Below are positions 44,388 through 52,595 of a stretch of 54,861 nucleotides of DNA, in pieces. The notes beneath the pieces were generated by a model. That model was given only the letters and a program-made list of their open reading frames with translations, was not told the DNA's origin and ran no database searches. How positions within the stretch are numbered: the stretch's first letter is position 1; every line of letters begins with the position of its first letter. Origin of the DNA: Phocaeicola coprophilus DSM 18228 = JCM 13818 (lineage in GTDB: Bacteria; Bacteroidota; Bacteroidia; Bacteroidales; Bacteroidaceae). Where the stretch lies: assembly GCF_000157915.1 (NCBI RefSeq), contig NZ_EQ973643.1, forward strand, positions 477,767-532,627. Reading direction: 5' to 3'. The position numbers and the translations under genes are program-made.

Positions 44388-44473
44388 TCTGCACGTTTCA
44401 GACGAAACGTCTAAACATTATCGGCAAAACGAATAGTCATCTTCATTGAATCGTCTGCAAGTTTCAGCAAAGG
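44386..44473. repeat. Degenerate tandem array, four units of exactly 22 bp
   Basis: Units start at 44386, 44408, 44430 and 44452. Unit one opens CGTCTGCACGTTTCAGACG and unit four CGTCTGCAAGTTTCAGC; the inner two keep CG at the first position and scattered bases. In-phase relics may extend left to 44342. The interval 44149-44755 has no gene: it holds two hairpins, this array, low-complexity sequence, and the next promoter. Confidence 0.7.
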
Positions 44474-44715
44474 TATGCAGTCAGAACCGGGAAAATCCGC
44501 ATATTTATCCCTTTTTTCGGGTACAGACCTGTATGTTTATCTGGTTTCCATTCATACCTCTTCCCCAATGAAGCAAAATGCCTCAACAGGGAGTCAGCCC
44601 AAAAGCGGAAAAAGAAACATTCTGTCAGGAAAATCCCCGATCAGAAAAATCAATGCAACAGACAGAAGAACAGCGTAATTTGATCTGCGACAAATTATTA
44701 TTGACTGCGATTGCC

Positions 44716-44723
44716 TACCTTTG
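44716..44723 (+). promoter_or_regulatory. Predicted -7 element of the second acyltransferase gene
   Basis: TACCTTTG is a perfect TAnnTTTG, 33 bases before the ATG at 44756. Confidence 0.55.
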
Positions 44724-44755
44724 CGGAGAAAACCACAATCAACGTCAATATAATA

Positions 44756-45820
44756 ATGATTCATAGGAATATAACAAACTATCAGTACGAACTGGATATA
44801 TTAAGGGCCCTTGCATGTTTTCTGGTCATATGGCAACATGTAACGGAGTGCTATTATATACAGCCTGATTTCACAATCAATAACAGCCCTGACATTACCA
44901 TGATCGGCTGGATAAACAGCCTTACCCCTATAGAGGTACCACTTTTTGTCATGATATCAGGATATTTCCTTTTACCCATGAAAAGTGATCTTACGCAATT
45001 TTTCCGCAAAAGAGCCCTGCGTGTGGTTTACCCCTTCGTCATATGGTGTATTGTGTATGCCATATACTACTATTTCAAACGCAACGATACAATACAAGAT
45101 GTTATCAACAACATTCTGCATATTCCCGTCAACTTCGGAACAGAAGTCGGACATTTATGGTTTATTTATATGATTCTGGGACTATATATATTGACTCCAG
45201 TCATATCACCCTGGCTGGAACAATGTTCCAAAAAACAATTGCAGGGATATCTTTGCTTGTGGGGATTCACCAATTGCATCCCCTACATTCATCTTGTTTT
45301 CCCCGCCATATTGGGAGAATGCTTTTGGAATCCCTCCCCAATGTTGTACTATTTTACAGGGTTTGCAGGCTATTACATACTGGGATTTTACATCAGACGC
45401 TATAACAGTTTATCCTCACGGACATCCCTCATTCTCATCGTTACAGGGTATCTGTTTACTGCCTTTTTCTACCAATACAGAATAAATGTGGCAACCAGTG
45501 TAAGCGAACTGGAACTAGGATGGCGCTTCTGTGCCATCAATATTTCACTCATGGCTTTTGGAGTATTCTCCCTGATCAAGAATATACACTGGAAACAGAA
45601 TGGCCTGACTGCCGGATTTATAAAAGACCTCTCCCGGAAGAGCTATGCTGTCTATTTCATTCATCTGATAATTGTCCAGTATCTGCATCCGGCCATCAGT
45701 CAGACAGACTTACCTATATATATAAACATTCCTCTGATAACGACGATATGTTTCATTTGTTCCTATCTGATAATCAGCCTGCTGTATTTGATACCCGGCA
45801 TCAATAAATATATAGGATAA
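44756..45820 (+). CDS. Acyltransferase 3 family membrane protein, second of three
   Basis: A membrane acyltransferase of 354 residues with about ten spans. The signature is YELDILRALACFLVIWQHV with the catalytic-type His near the end of helix 1, then FVMISGYFLLPM and FRKRALRVVYPFVIWCIVY. The ATG at 44756 follows a perfect -7 element; the upstream start at 44711 would precede it. The gene is AT-richer in its third positions than its two neighbours of the same family, so the three are not recent duplicates. It has its own promoter, so it can be expressed apart from the first copy. Confidence 0.85.
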   Translation: MIHRNITNYQYELDILRALACFLVIWQHVTECYYIQPDFTINNSPDITMIGWINSLTPIEVPLFVMISGYFLLPMKSDLTQFFRKRALRVVYPFVIWCIVYAIYYYFKRNDTIQDVINNILHIPVNFGTEVGHLWFIYMILGLYILTPVISPWLEQCSKKQLQGYLCLWGFTNCIPYIHLVFPAILGECFWNPSPMLYYFTGFAGYYILGFYIRRYNSLSSRTSLILIVTGYLFTAFFYQYRINVATSVSELELGWRFCAINISLMAFGVFSLIKNIHWKQNGLTAGFIKDLSRKSYAVYFIHLIIVQYLHPAISQTDLPIYINIPLITTICFICSYLIISLLYLIPGINKYIG

Positions 45821-45875
45821 GAATATATTCACAAGGCATTCATATACATTAACCTAAAATAAACATATATCCAAA

Positions 45876-47039
45876 ATGAAAAATTTTACTGCATCATCGG
45901 CTTTCACAGATACAAAGCCGCACTATGAACTTCTTGACGGACTGAGAGGCGTAGCCGCCCTGCTGGTCGTATTCTATCACATCTTCGAAGGATTCTCCTT
46001 TGCCGGAGGAGGAACACTGATCACAACCATCAACCACGGATATCTGGCAGTAGACTTCTTCTTCATACTTTCCGGCTTCGTTATCGGTTATGCCTACGAC
46101 GACAGATGGGGAAAGACGCTGACAATGAAAGATTTCTTCAAGCGACGTCTGATCCGCCTTCATCCCATGATCGTAATGGGCGCCGTGATCGGTGTCATTG
46201 CCTTCTTCGTACAGGGAGGTGTGAAATGGGACGGAACGCACGTTGCAACCTCCATGGTCATGCTGACCCTGCTGCTGTCTCTGTTCTTTATTCCCGCCTA
46301 TCCGGGAGCAGGCTACGACATCCGGGGCAACGGAGAAATGTTTCCGCTTAACGGACCAAGCTGGTCGCTGTTCTTCGAATACATCGGCAACCTGCTTTAT
46401 GCACTTTTCATCCGTCGTCTGGGCAACAAGGCACTGACCGTTCTGGTCGTTCTGCTCGGACTGGGACTGGCAGGATTTGCACTGTTCGATGTCGTAGGAT
46501 ACGGCATGCTGGGAGTGGGATGGACACTCGACGGACAGAACTTCCTGGGAGGCTTGCTCCGGATGCTGTTTCCTTTCACTCTGGGCATGCTGATATCAAG
46601 AAACTTCCGTCCGTTCCAGATAAGAGGCGCTTTCTGGATCTGCGCAATCGTCCTGCTCGTTCTTTTCTGTGTTCCCTACATTGAAGGAAAATCTCCCGTC
46701 TGCCTAAACGGTGTATTCGAAATGATCTGTATTGCAGTCATATTCCCCGTTCTGGTATGCATCGGTGCTTCCGGCAAGACAACCGACAAGCAGTCCACCC
46801 GCATCTGCAAATTCCTCGGAGATATCTCCTATCCGCTCTATGCCGTACACTACCCGATCATGTATGTATTCTATTCCTGGCTGATAGAGACCAGACAATA
46901 TACCCTCGGAGAAACCTGGCCGGTTGCAGCAGCGGTATATTTCGGAAGCATCCTGACGGCCTGGCTCTGCCTGAAACTTTACGACGAACCTGTCAGAAAA
47001 TGGTTAAACCGCAGATTTATGAAGAAACGTTCGCTGTAG
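45876..47039 (+). CDS. Acyltransferase 3 family protein, OafA/YrhL-like, third of three
   Basis: A membrane O-acyltransferase with 387 residues. It belongs to a different branch than the two before it: YELLDGLRGVAALLVVFYHI (helix 1 with His), DFFFILSGFVIGYAYDDRW and KRRLIRLHPMIVMGAVIG are the OafA-type motifs, and DISYPLYAVHYPIMYVF marks the last conserved block. No soluble SGNH domain is fused. It starts 55 bases after the second copy without a recognised promoter, so read-through is likely. It probably acetylates a surface glycan or envelope polymer. Confidence 0.88.
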   Translation: MKNFTASSAFTDTKPHYELLDGLRGVAALLVVFYHIFEGFSFAGGGTLITTINHGYLAVDFFFILSGFVIGYAYDDRWGKTLTMKDFFKRRLIRLHPMIVMGAVIGVIAFFVQGGVKWDGTHVATSMVMLTLLLSLFFIPAYPGAGYDIRGNGEMFPLNGPSWSLFFEYIGNLLYALFIRRLGNKALTVLVVLLGLGLAGFALFDVVGYGMLGVGWTLDGQNFLGGLLRMLFPFTLGMLISRNFRPFQIRGAFWICAIVLLVLFCVPYIEGKSPVCLNGVFEMICIAVIFPVLVCIGASGKTTDKQSTRICKFLGDISYPLYAVHYPIMYVFYSWLIETRQYTLGETWPVAAAVYFGSILTAWLCLKLYDEPVRKWLNRRFMKKRSL

Positions 47040-47183
47040 GCTAAGGCATTATTCTTTCGATACTCCCCAATCATGCGCTCAAATAAAAGTATATTTACAG
47101 AAAGAGTATAGAAAATTTGGAATAATCGTTTAATTCTTATAACTTTACTAGACCTATAAAAGCAACCTTAAAAAATTAAAGTT

Positions 47184-47678
47184 ATGAAAAAGATTATTTT
47201 ACTATGCCTTTCAATGCTCCTCCTTACATCCTACGGATGTAAGGAGGAGGATGTAACCATATTAAAAACTCATCTCTATTATTACAATATAGCAATAGCA
47301 TTTGAGAACCAGTCTGGTGAAAATCTGGTTGAAGGAATTCCTTACGACGAAAGTTCCAACAGTATTCTGAATACGGAGTACAAACAGACTATATCTGTAT
47401 CGCCAGATGAATCCGGTTTTAAACCGAATCTTTACAGAGTAAACGAACCAGGTATATGGAAAGATGAAAATGGAGAAGAAAATTTCTTTTTCACTGCAAT
47501 GATGTATAACAATATATATACTATGGTTACCCAGAAACTGGTTTGCCCGCATATCTTCGGAGATAACAATGAGCATGTACTTGTCTCTTATTGGAAAAGC
47601 CTTTCTGCTGAAGAATATACGTGTACAGGATTTACTCTGAGAAGATATTGTAATTTACTATACAATGAAAAAACATAA
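47184..47678 (+). CDS. Small lipoprotein of unknown function
   Basis: A 164-residue lipoprotein with signal ending TSYGC (Cys19) followed by KEED, an acidic sequence near +2 that fits surface export signals in Bacteroidetes. The mature part is short with predicted beta strands (YYYNIAIAFENQSGENLVEG) and no recognised domain. Codons 12-22, which encode the lipobox region, form a perfect 15-bp hairpin in the DNA and mRNA (47217-47249). It lies between the acyltransferases and a propeller lipoprotein; no promoter was identified with confidence. Confidence 0.7.
   Translation: MKKIILLCLSMLLLTSYGCKEEDVTILKTHLYYYNIAIAFENQSGENLVEGIPYDESSNSILNTEYKQTISVSPDESGFKPNLYRVNEPGIWKDENGEENFFFTAMMYNNIYTMVTQKLVCPHIFGDNNEHVLVSYWKSLSAEEYTCTGFTLRRYCNLLYNEKT
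47217..47249 (+). other. Perfect intragenic hairpin over lipobox codons
   Basis: CTCCTCCTTACATCC (47217-47231) and GGATGTAAGGAGGAG (47235-47249) are perfect 15-base complements around the loop TAC. In the mRNA this stem lies 34-66 bases after the start codon. The arm also contains AAGGAGGAG, which resembles a ribosome site. Confidence 0.7.
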
Positions 47679-47742
47679 TATGCAATTTAAAAGAGAATGA
47701 TAACCCTGTCATCATATTCTACCAACTAAAATCCTAACAACC

Positions 47743-48876
47743 ATGAACACATTAAGCAAACTGACACTAATATCTGTCATGATTTCAGCTATGGCAGGTT
47801 GCTCCGTACGCAAAGACGGAAACAACTTATCCAATGTAACGACTGCCGATTCTCTTCTATTTACAGAACCGCTTGACACTTTGCCGGACGGAGTGATCAG
47901 TTCGGTCAGCTGGCTTCCCTTGCAGAATAGCGACCAAAGAATTATCGACGAAATCTCAAAATTGTCTGTTGTTGACAGCTTTATAGTCATAGGAAGCCGC
48001 CGGCAAGCTGTTCTGCAGGTTTATTCCACCGAAGGTAAGTTCTTGTATGAGATTTCCGAAAAGGGACAGGGACCGGAAGAATATCTTGAAATCGCAACAT
48101 TTACTGTCACTCCTACTTCCATATATATTCTTGATAACTTTTCTCATAAAATATCCCGCTATACACTTGAAAAGGGAACTTTCATGGGAAAAACGGAAGT
48201 TCCTTTCGTAGCCTGGGATATGGAAGCATTTGATGACAATGACTTTCTTTTCACCTGTCTGAATAACAATCCTGACGTAAAGGTTTCACCGTCACCCGTA
48301 GACTTTGCCGTGTGGCGTACGGACAGTCACTGGCAAATTACAGACAAATATCTGCCAGTGGAAAAAGAATATACGGAACTTTATGGCAAGTCACGGTATT
48401 TTACCCGGTACAAACACGACATTGTTTTCCATTCCTTTCAATATGATGGCTTCTTTACTTTCTCCCGGAAAGAAGATCCCGTTTTTCATCCCATCCTGTT
48501 CTCCCGTCCGTTTCCCCGCGACAACGAGTCTCGTCTGAAAGAAGCCAATTCCGGCCAATGGCAGTTGCTGGCTGAAACCCCATTTGTGGTTGACGGCTAT
48601 AATATCGTAGAAATAAGTATCGCCGGTCAGGGCCAGCAGATGTTTGCCGTCAACGCCAGCAACAAGATATTCGGCAATTCAGAAGTATGTCCGAAGAATA
48701 TTCCGATCAACATCATAGGTACGATGGGAAATCATTTTGTAGGCTACATAAATGACAATTATGAGCTTTACAGGAATCTCGTTGCATACGGATTCCAGAA
48801 AGGAAGTCCGGAAGCGGAAGATATCCTGAGCCGGGGAGGCTGTTGCCTGATCATTTATTCTGTCGGCAACCTTTAA
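47743..48876 (+). CDS. 6-bladed beta-propeller lipoprotein
   Basis: A 377-residue lipoprotein with signal ending AMAGC (Cys20). The repeated blade motif is clear in VYSTEGKFLYEISEKGQGPEEYLEI (KGQGPEEY is the family hallmark), then IYILDNFSHKISRYTLE and YFTRYKHDIVFHSFQYDG. The group is common in gut Bacteroides; its function is not known, though a surface binding role is assumed. It ends 4 bases inside the convergent peptidase gene. No clear own promoter was found; it may be linked with the small lipoprotein 64 bases upstream. Confidence 0.83.
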   Translation: MNTLSKLTLISVMISAMAGCSVRKDGNNLSNVTTADSLLFTEPLDTLPDGVISSVSWLPLQNSDQRIIDEISKLSVVDSFIVIGSRRQAVLQVYSTEGKFLYEISEKGQGPEEYLEIATFTVTPTSIYILDNFSHKISRYTLEKGTFMGKTEVPFVAWDMEAFDDNDFLFTCLNNNPDVKVSPSPVDFAVWRTDSHWQITDKYLPVEKEYTELYGKSRYFTRYKHDIVFHSFQYDGFFTFSRKEDPVFHPILFSRPFPRDNESRLKEANSGQWQLLAETPFVVDGYNIVEISIAGQGQQMFAVNASNKIFGNSEVCPKNIPINIIGTMGNHFVGYINDNYELYRNLVAYGFQKGSPEAEDILSRGGCCLIIYSVGNL

Positions 48877-50282
48877 CGCGCCAGTATCTCACAGAACCGG
48901 TCCTGGAACGTACGGGCTTCACGGGATTTCAGTACATTCTGGTTGATGATTACAAAGGCCAGAAGATGGCCGTTCGAAGCATGAACGTAGCCTGCCAGTG
49001 AACTGACTCCCGTCACGGTACCGGTTTTGGCATGTACATTCCGGAAGGCTTTTCCTCCCCGCATGCGGTAGCTCAGCGTGCCGTCTACTCCGGCCACCGG
49101 CAAAGCATCGTAGAACGGACGGAATACTTCCGGATGAGCGTAGGCATAACGCAGATAGGCCATCAACAGATCGGGAGATACATAATTGTATAAAGAAACA
49201 CCGCTTCCGTCGGCAATCCGGAAGTCTTCGGGAGAAATTCCCACTGACTTTTCCATGAAAAGACGGATGGCCCGCTGTCCGTCGGCATTGCTGATGGAAC
49301 GTTTATCCCGGGAAGCATTCAGTCCGACATGGTAGAAGAGGGCTTCGGCAGAAAGATTGTCGCTCTTTTTCAGGGCCCGCTTCAGAAGTGCATCAAGCGG
49401 ACGTTCGTGGATATACAGCCGGGAAGCTTCGTCCGGACATACCCCATAGGCGATGCTGTCGGGACTGATCTCTACGGCTCTTGTCTGCAAGCGCTTCCAG
49501 AAACTCTGCATGAAGAAGGCAGATGAATCAAACAGGTTCAAAGTCCGTGTATAGGGACCGGTCACATTACCGGTCAGAATGATCCGGTTGCCGTTGGTCA
49601 GCCAGTTGCGGGTGATACGCAGTTTCCCCGCAGAAGGAGTACGGCTGAGCGTACGGTTGTCCAGTTCATAATAGTCAGACTGGGGAAGAACCGTTACCTT
49701 GGCTGGCTTTCCCTTAGCCGACGGAGAAACGGTAATATCCACACATCCGCGGTTCAGCATCAGGGGAGACAGATAAGGCTGAAAGGATTCCGGCGTGTCG
49801 TCCCACGACCATCCGGGTCCCCAGTAAACAGAATCCATCAGTGATATGTCGCCGACCAGACGGCCTTTGATGACGCGGATTCCGGCTTGTCCGGCTGCAT
49901 CGGCCAGTCGGACAAGGTCGCTCTCCATAAATTCCGGATCGAAACCTCCGATCACATACAGATCGCCCTTCAGGGTGTCCTGTTCAATGGTTCCGGTATA
50001 AGCCAGTTGCGTACGGAATGTATATCCGGTTCCCAGAACAGACAGGGCCGTAACCGAAGTAATGACTTTCTCAACGGAAGCCGGACGGTAAAGTTTGTCG
50101 GCCTGATGACGGTACACGGAAGTACCCGCCGTCAGGTCATAAACGGCTATTCCTGCCTCGGAAGTCCGCATCAGAGGAGTGACGGACAATAACGAGTCCA
50201 GCTGTCCGGCCAGCGGACGGGCCACCAGCAGACAACAGGTACAGATCCACATCAGTAAAGTTATTTCTATCCGTCTCCTCAT
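48873..50282 (-). CDS. dacB: D-alanyl-D-alanine carboxypeptidase/endopeptidase, PBP4 type (S13)
   Basis: It trims peptidoglycan cross-links and stem peptides in the periplasm. The 469 residues have a signal peptide (LLMWICTCCLLVARPLAG-Q). The penicillin-binding motifs are SxxK in RPASVEKVI, SxN in KKSDNLSAEAL and KTG in VHAKTGTVTG. The insertion domains typical of PBP4 lie between. The ATG is preceded by the ribosome site AAGGAGG, which decides the start. It begins 13 bases after the lpdA stop, in one transcript, and overlaps the convergent propeller gene by 4 bases. Confidence 0.92.
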   Translation of the reverse strand: MRRRIEITLLMWICTCCLLVARPLAGQLDSLLSVTPLMRTSEAGIAVYDLTAGTSVYRHQADKLYRPASVEKVITSVTALSVLGTGYTFRTQLAYTGTIEQDTLKGDLYVIGGFDPEFMESDLVRLADAAGQAGIRVIKGRLVGDISLMDSVYWGPGWSWDDTPESFQPYLSPLMLNRGCVDITVSPSAKGKPAKVTVLPQSDYYELDNRTLSRTPSAGKLRITRNWLTNGNRIILTGNVTGPYTRTLNLFDSSAFFMQSFWKRLQTRAVEISPDSIAYGVCPDEASRLYIHERPLDALLKRALKKSDNLSAEALFYHVGLNASRDKRSISNADGQRAIRLFMEKSVGISPEDFRIADGSGVSLYNYVSPDLLMAYLRYAYAHPEVFRPFYDALPVAGVDGTLSYRMRGGKAFRNVHAKTGTVTGVSSLAGYVHASNGHLLAFVIINQNVLKSREARTFQDRFCEILAR

Positions 50283-50295
50283 AATGCCTCCTTGC

Positions 50296-51639
50296 TTAAA
50301 TCAGTTCACGAAATATTTCACCTACCGTCGGATGCGGAAAGACGTAACGTTTCCACTCAGACAGTTTACGCCGGTCTTCAATCATCATTCCGGCCATGAC
50401 AATCAGTTCAGATGCCGGATTTCCAAGAAGATGTACTCCGAGCAAGGTATCATCGTCGGCCAGAAGCACCTTGCACACGCCGTTGACGCCTTCGTTTTCG
50501 GCTACAAAACGTCCGGAATAGGCCATCGGAAGCTTCACGGTCCGATATGAAACACCTGATGCCTGCAGGGCTTCTTCACTCATGCCCACAGAAGCAATCT
50601 CCGGATTGGTATAGACTACACCGGGAATGGCACGGTAGCTCATCGCATCGTTCCGTCCCAGAATATGATTGACGGCCACTTCTGCTTCACGGACAGCAGT
50701 ATGTGCCAGCAGGGATACTCCGTTCAGGTCACCGCATACATATACGCCCGGAACAGAGGTCTGCAAATGCTCGTCAACCTTGACATTTCTGCGTTCCGTC
50801 AGTTCCAGATTCAGGTTTTCAAGTCCGAATCCGTTCAGCACCGGACGTCTTCCCACACTCATCAGCAGTTTTTCACCGCATACGGTTCCTTCCGTTCCGT
50901 CCTGTTCATAAGTCACGGTTATGCCTTCGGGGATCTGGCTGACTCCGGTCACTTTCGTGTGCAGCAGGAATTTTATGCCGCGTTTGGTATATTCGGCCCG
51001 CAGCAGACCGGAAAGCTCCCGATCCATTCCGCCCAGAATTTCATCCATCATTTCAACAACGGTCACTTCCACACCAAGGGTCTGGAAGAAAGCGGCAAAC
51101 TCCATGCCGATTACTCCTCCGCCTACAATGACCAGCGAACGGGGCACTTCCTTGTTGTCGAGTGCATCACGGTGAGTCCAGTAGTTTACTTCCTGAATGC
51201 CGGCAATGGGAGGTATGAATGTTTCACTTCCGGTACAGATCAGAAGATGATCGCAAGTATAAGTTTCTTCTCCGCAACGGACGGTATGCGGATCAACAAT
51301 GCAGGCTTCTCCCTGAACCAGTGTCACCTGATGGGCTGTCAGTTTGGATTTGACGCCCAAAACCAGCTTGCGCACGACCTTTGACTTCCGGGCTATGATC
51401 TTGGCCAGATCAAAGGACGCTTCGGGAACATTGACTGCGTATTTGGAAGCATGCTTTGCATAATCATAGACTTTAGCTGAATACAGCAGGGTTTTGGTCG
51501 GTATGCATCCTTCATTCAGGCATACACCTCCCAGACTTTTTTTCTCGAACAAGACCACGCTAAGCCCGGCCTTTCCGGCTGCTTCGGCCGCCGTATATCC
51601 GGCTGGTCCTCCGCCAATAATTGCAACTTGGTATTTCAT
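50296..51639 (-). CDS. lpdA: Dihydrolipoyl dehydrogenase
   Basis: This is the FAD-dependent E3 subunit that reoxidises lipoamide in 2-oxoacid dehydrogenase or glycine cleavage complexes. The 447 residues show the FAD site VAIIGGGPAGYTAAEAAG, the redox disulfide GGVCLNEGCIPTKT (Cys-x4-Cys), the NAD site VIVGGGVIGMEFAAFF and the C-terminal His-Pro-x-x-x-Glu (FPHPTVGEIF) that acts as base. It stands without E1 or E2 genes here, so its partner complex lies elsewhere. It precedes dacB in the same transcript, after two small membrane proteins. Confidence 0.93.
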   Translation of the reverse strand: MKYQVAIIGGGPAGYTAAEAAGKAGLSVVLFEKKSLGGVCLNEGCIPTKTLLYSAKVYDYAKHASKYAVNVPEASFDLAKIIARKSKVVRKLVLGVKSKLTAHQVTLVQGEACIVDPHTVRCGEETYTCDHLLICTGSETFIPPIAGIQEVNYWTHRDALDNKEVPRSLVIVGGGVIGMEFAAFFQTLGVEVTVVEMMDEILGGMDRELSGLLRAEYTKRGIKFLLHTKVTGVSQIPEGITVTYEQDGTEGTVCGEKLLMSVGRRPVLNGFGLENLNLELTERRNVKVDEHLQTSVPGVYVCGDLNGVSLLAHTAVREAEVAVNHILGRNDAMSYRAIPGVVYTNPEIASVGMSEEALQASGVSYRTVKLPMAYSGRFVAENEGVNGVCKVLLADDDTLLGVHLLGNPASELIVMAGMMIEDRRKLSEWKRYVFPHPTVGEIFRELI

Positions 51640-51676
51640 AAGGTTATAAGATAGTACATAAGGTTATGCATAAAGA

Positions 51677-52072
51677 TTATTCTTCAAAATATTCTGCGTG
51701 CGGATTTCTTTCACGGGCACACTGGATGAAACCATTCAGATCGGCCGGATCTACATTGATGAATCCTTTGGTATAATAGATAAGCACCCTGCCGCGGCTC
51801 CAGGGTTTCTTGGTTTTCTGCTTGATGATACGCATTACTCCATACGCCTTGACACTGCCGCTCAAACCGCGACGGATCCAGATGTCTCCGTTGTCGCGTA
51901 CCTGAATGCGGGTCATACGTTCATCGATAACAATCAGAATCGGAAGAACCAGGGGAAAAAGATTCCAGTAATCGTTAGTTTCCCAGACAGTCCATACGAT
52001 GGCAATCATAATAACCAGCGCAAACAGCCAGTTCCAGATGGCGATCTTGCGCATCTTAAAATTCCGTACCAT
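51677..52072 (-). CDS. Small membrane protein with PH-like fold, copy A
   Basis: A 131-residue protein with a basic N terminus and two hydrophobic spans (WNWLFALVIMIAIVWTVW and YWNLFPLVLPILIVI). The C-terminal part has strands DNGDIWIRRGLSGSVKAYG and VLIYYTKGFINVDPADLNGF, like bacterial PH-domain membrane proteins. The second ATG at 52054 is an alternative. The neighbouring gene upstream encodes a protein of the same layout, so the two are probably ancient paralogues acting together. Exact function unknown. Confidence 0.75.
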   Translation of the reverse strand: MVRNFKMRKIAIWNWLFALVIMIAIVWTVWETNDYWNLFPLVLPILIVIDERMTRIQVRDNGDIWIRRGLSGSVKAYGVMRIIKQKTKKPWSRGRVLIYYTKGFINVDPADLNGFIQCARERNPHAEYFEE

Positions 52073-52102
52073 ATCTTTATTTGTTTTGAGTTTTCTATCT
52101 GT

Positions 52103-52519
52103 TTATTCCACCCGAATGGCCTGATTGCGTTTCATCAGGCAGCGGATGAAATCATCTTCTCCTTTCGGGGAAACCAGTACAGAAGCTTTTCCTTTCTCCG
52201 TCTGATAACTGATCTTCAGGCGTACCGGAGATAAAGCGGGAGCTATTCCCCAGCTTTTTACATGCTGAATCAACATAATTTTTTCCAACGGTATCGTGGC
52301 TTTCCGTACAAAACGGCCGGTTTCGATCTGCAGATTTCCCTCTGCCGTTACTACATATTGCGTGTGGATCAGCATCTCAATCTCAAAAATCATCACAATG
52401 GCCAGCAACAAAGTCAGCAGCAGCTCGTGAAACCAAAAGAAGTCAAATAGCAAAAAGGCGGTAGCTGCCATCAGTAACCAATACCCCGCTCCTACCCTTG
52501 AATGAAAAGTTCTGTTCAT
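52103..52519 (-). CDS. Small membrane protein with PH-like fold, copy B
   Basis: A 138-residue protein with two spans near the N terminus (YWLLMAATAFLLFDFFWF and LLLTLLLAIVMIFEIEML) and a soluble part with strands YVVTAEGNLQIETGRFVRK and KASVLVSPKGEDDFIRCLMK. The layout is the same as in copy A downstream, ending in a DxFI-C-like motif shared by both (GFIQCARERNP; DFIRCLMKRNQ). It is first in a four-gene minus-strand run leading to lpdA and dacB, divergent from nadB. Its function is unknown. Confidence 0.75.
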   Translation of the reverse strand: MNRTFHSRVGAGYWLLMAATAFLLFDFFWFHELLLTLLLAIVMIFEIEMLIHTQYVVTAEGNLQIETGRFVRKATIPLEKIMLIQHVKSWGIAPALSPVRLKISYQTEKGKASVLVSPKGEDDFIRCLMKRNQAIRVE

Positions 52520-52568
52520 TATCTATGCAGATATTTAATAATTTCTCGTGAAGATAGTAATTTTTTTG

Positions 52569-52576
52569 TAGTTTTG
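52569..52576 (+). promoter_or_regulatory. Predicted -7 element of nadB
   Basis: TAGTTTTG is a perfect TAnnTTTG, 20 bases before the ATG at 52596. Confidence 0.55.
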
Positions 52577-52595
52577 TCGAAAATACGCATTAATC

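Noticed and set aside
44475-44678. 67-codon frame in the interval before the second acyltransferase
   Set aside because: It overlaps a promoter region and low-complexity sequence, with no start signal or domain.
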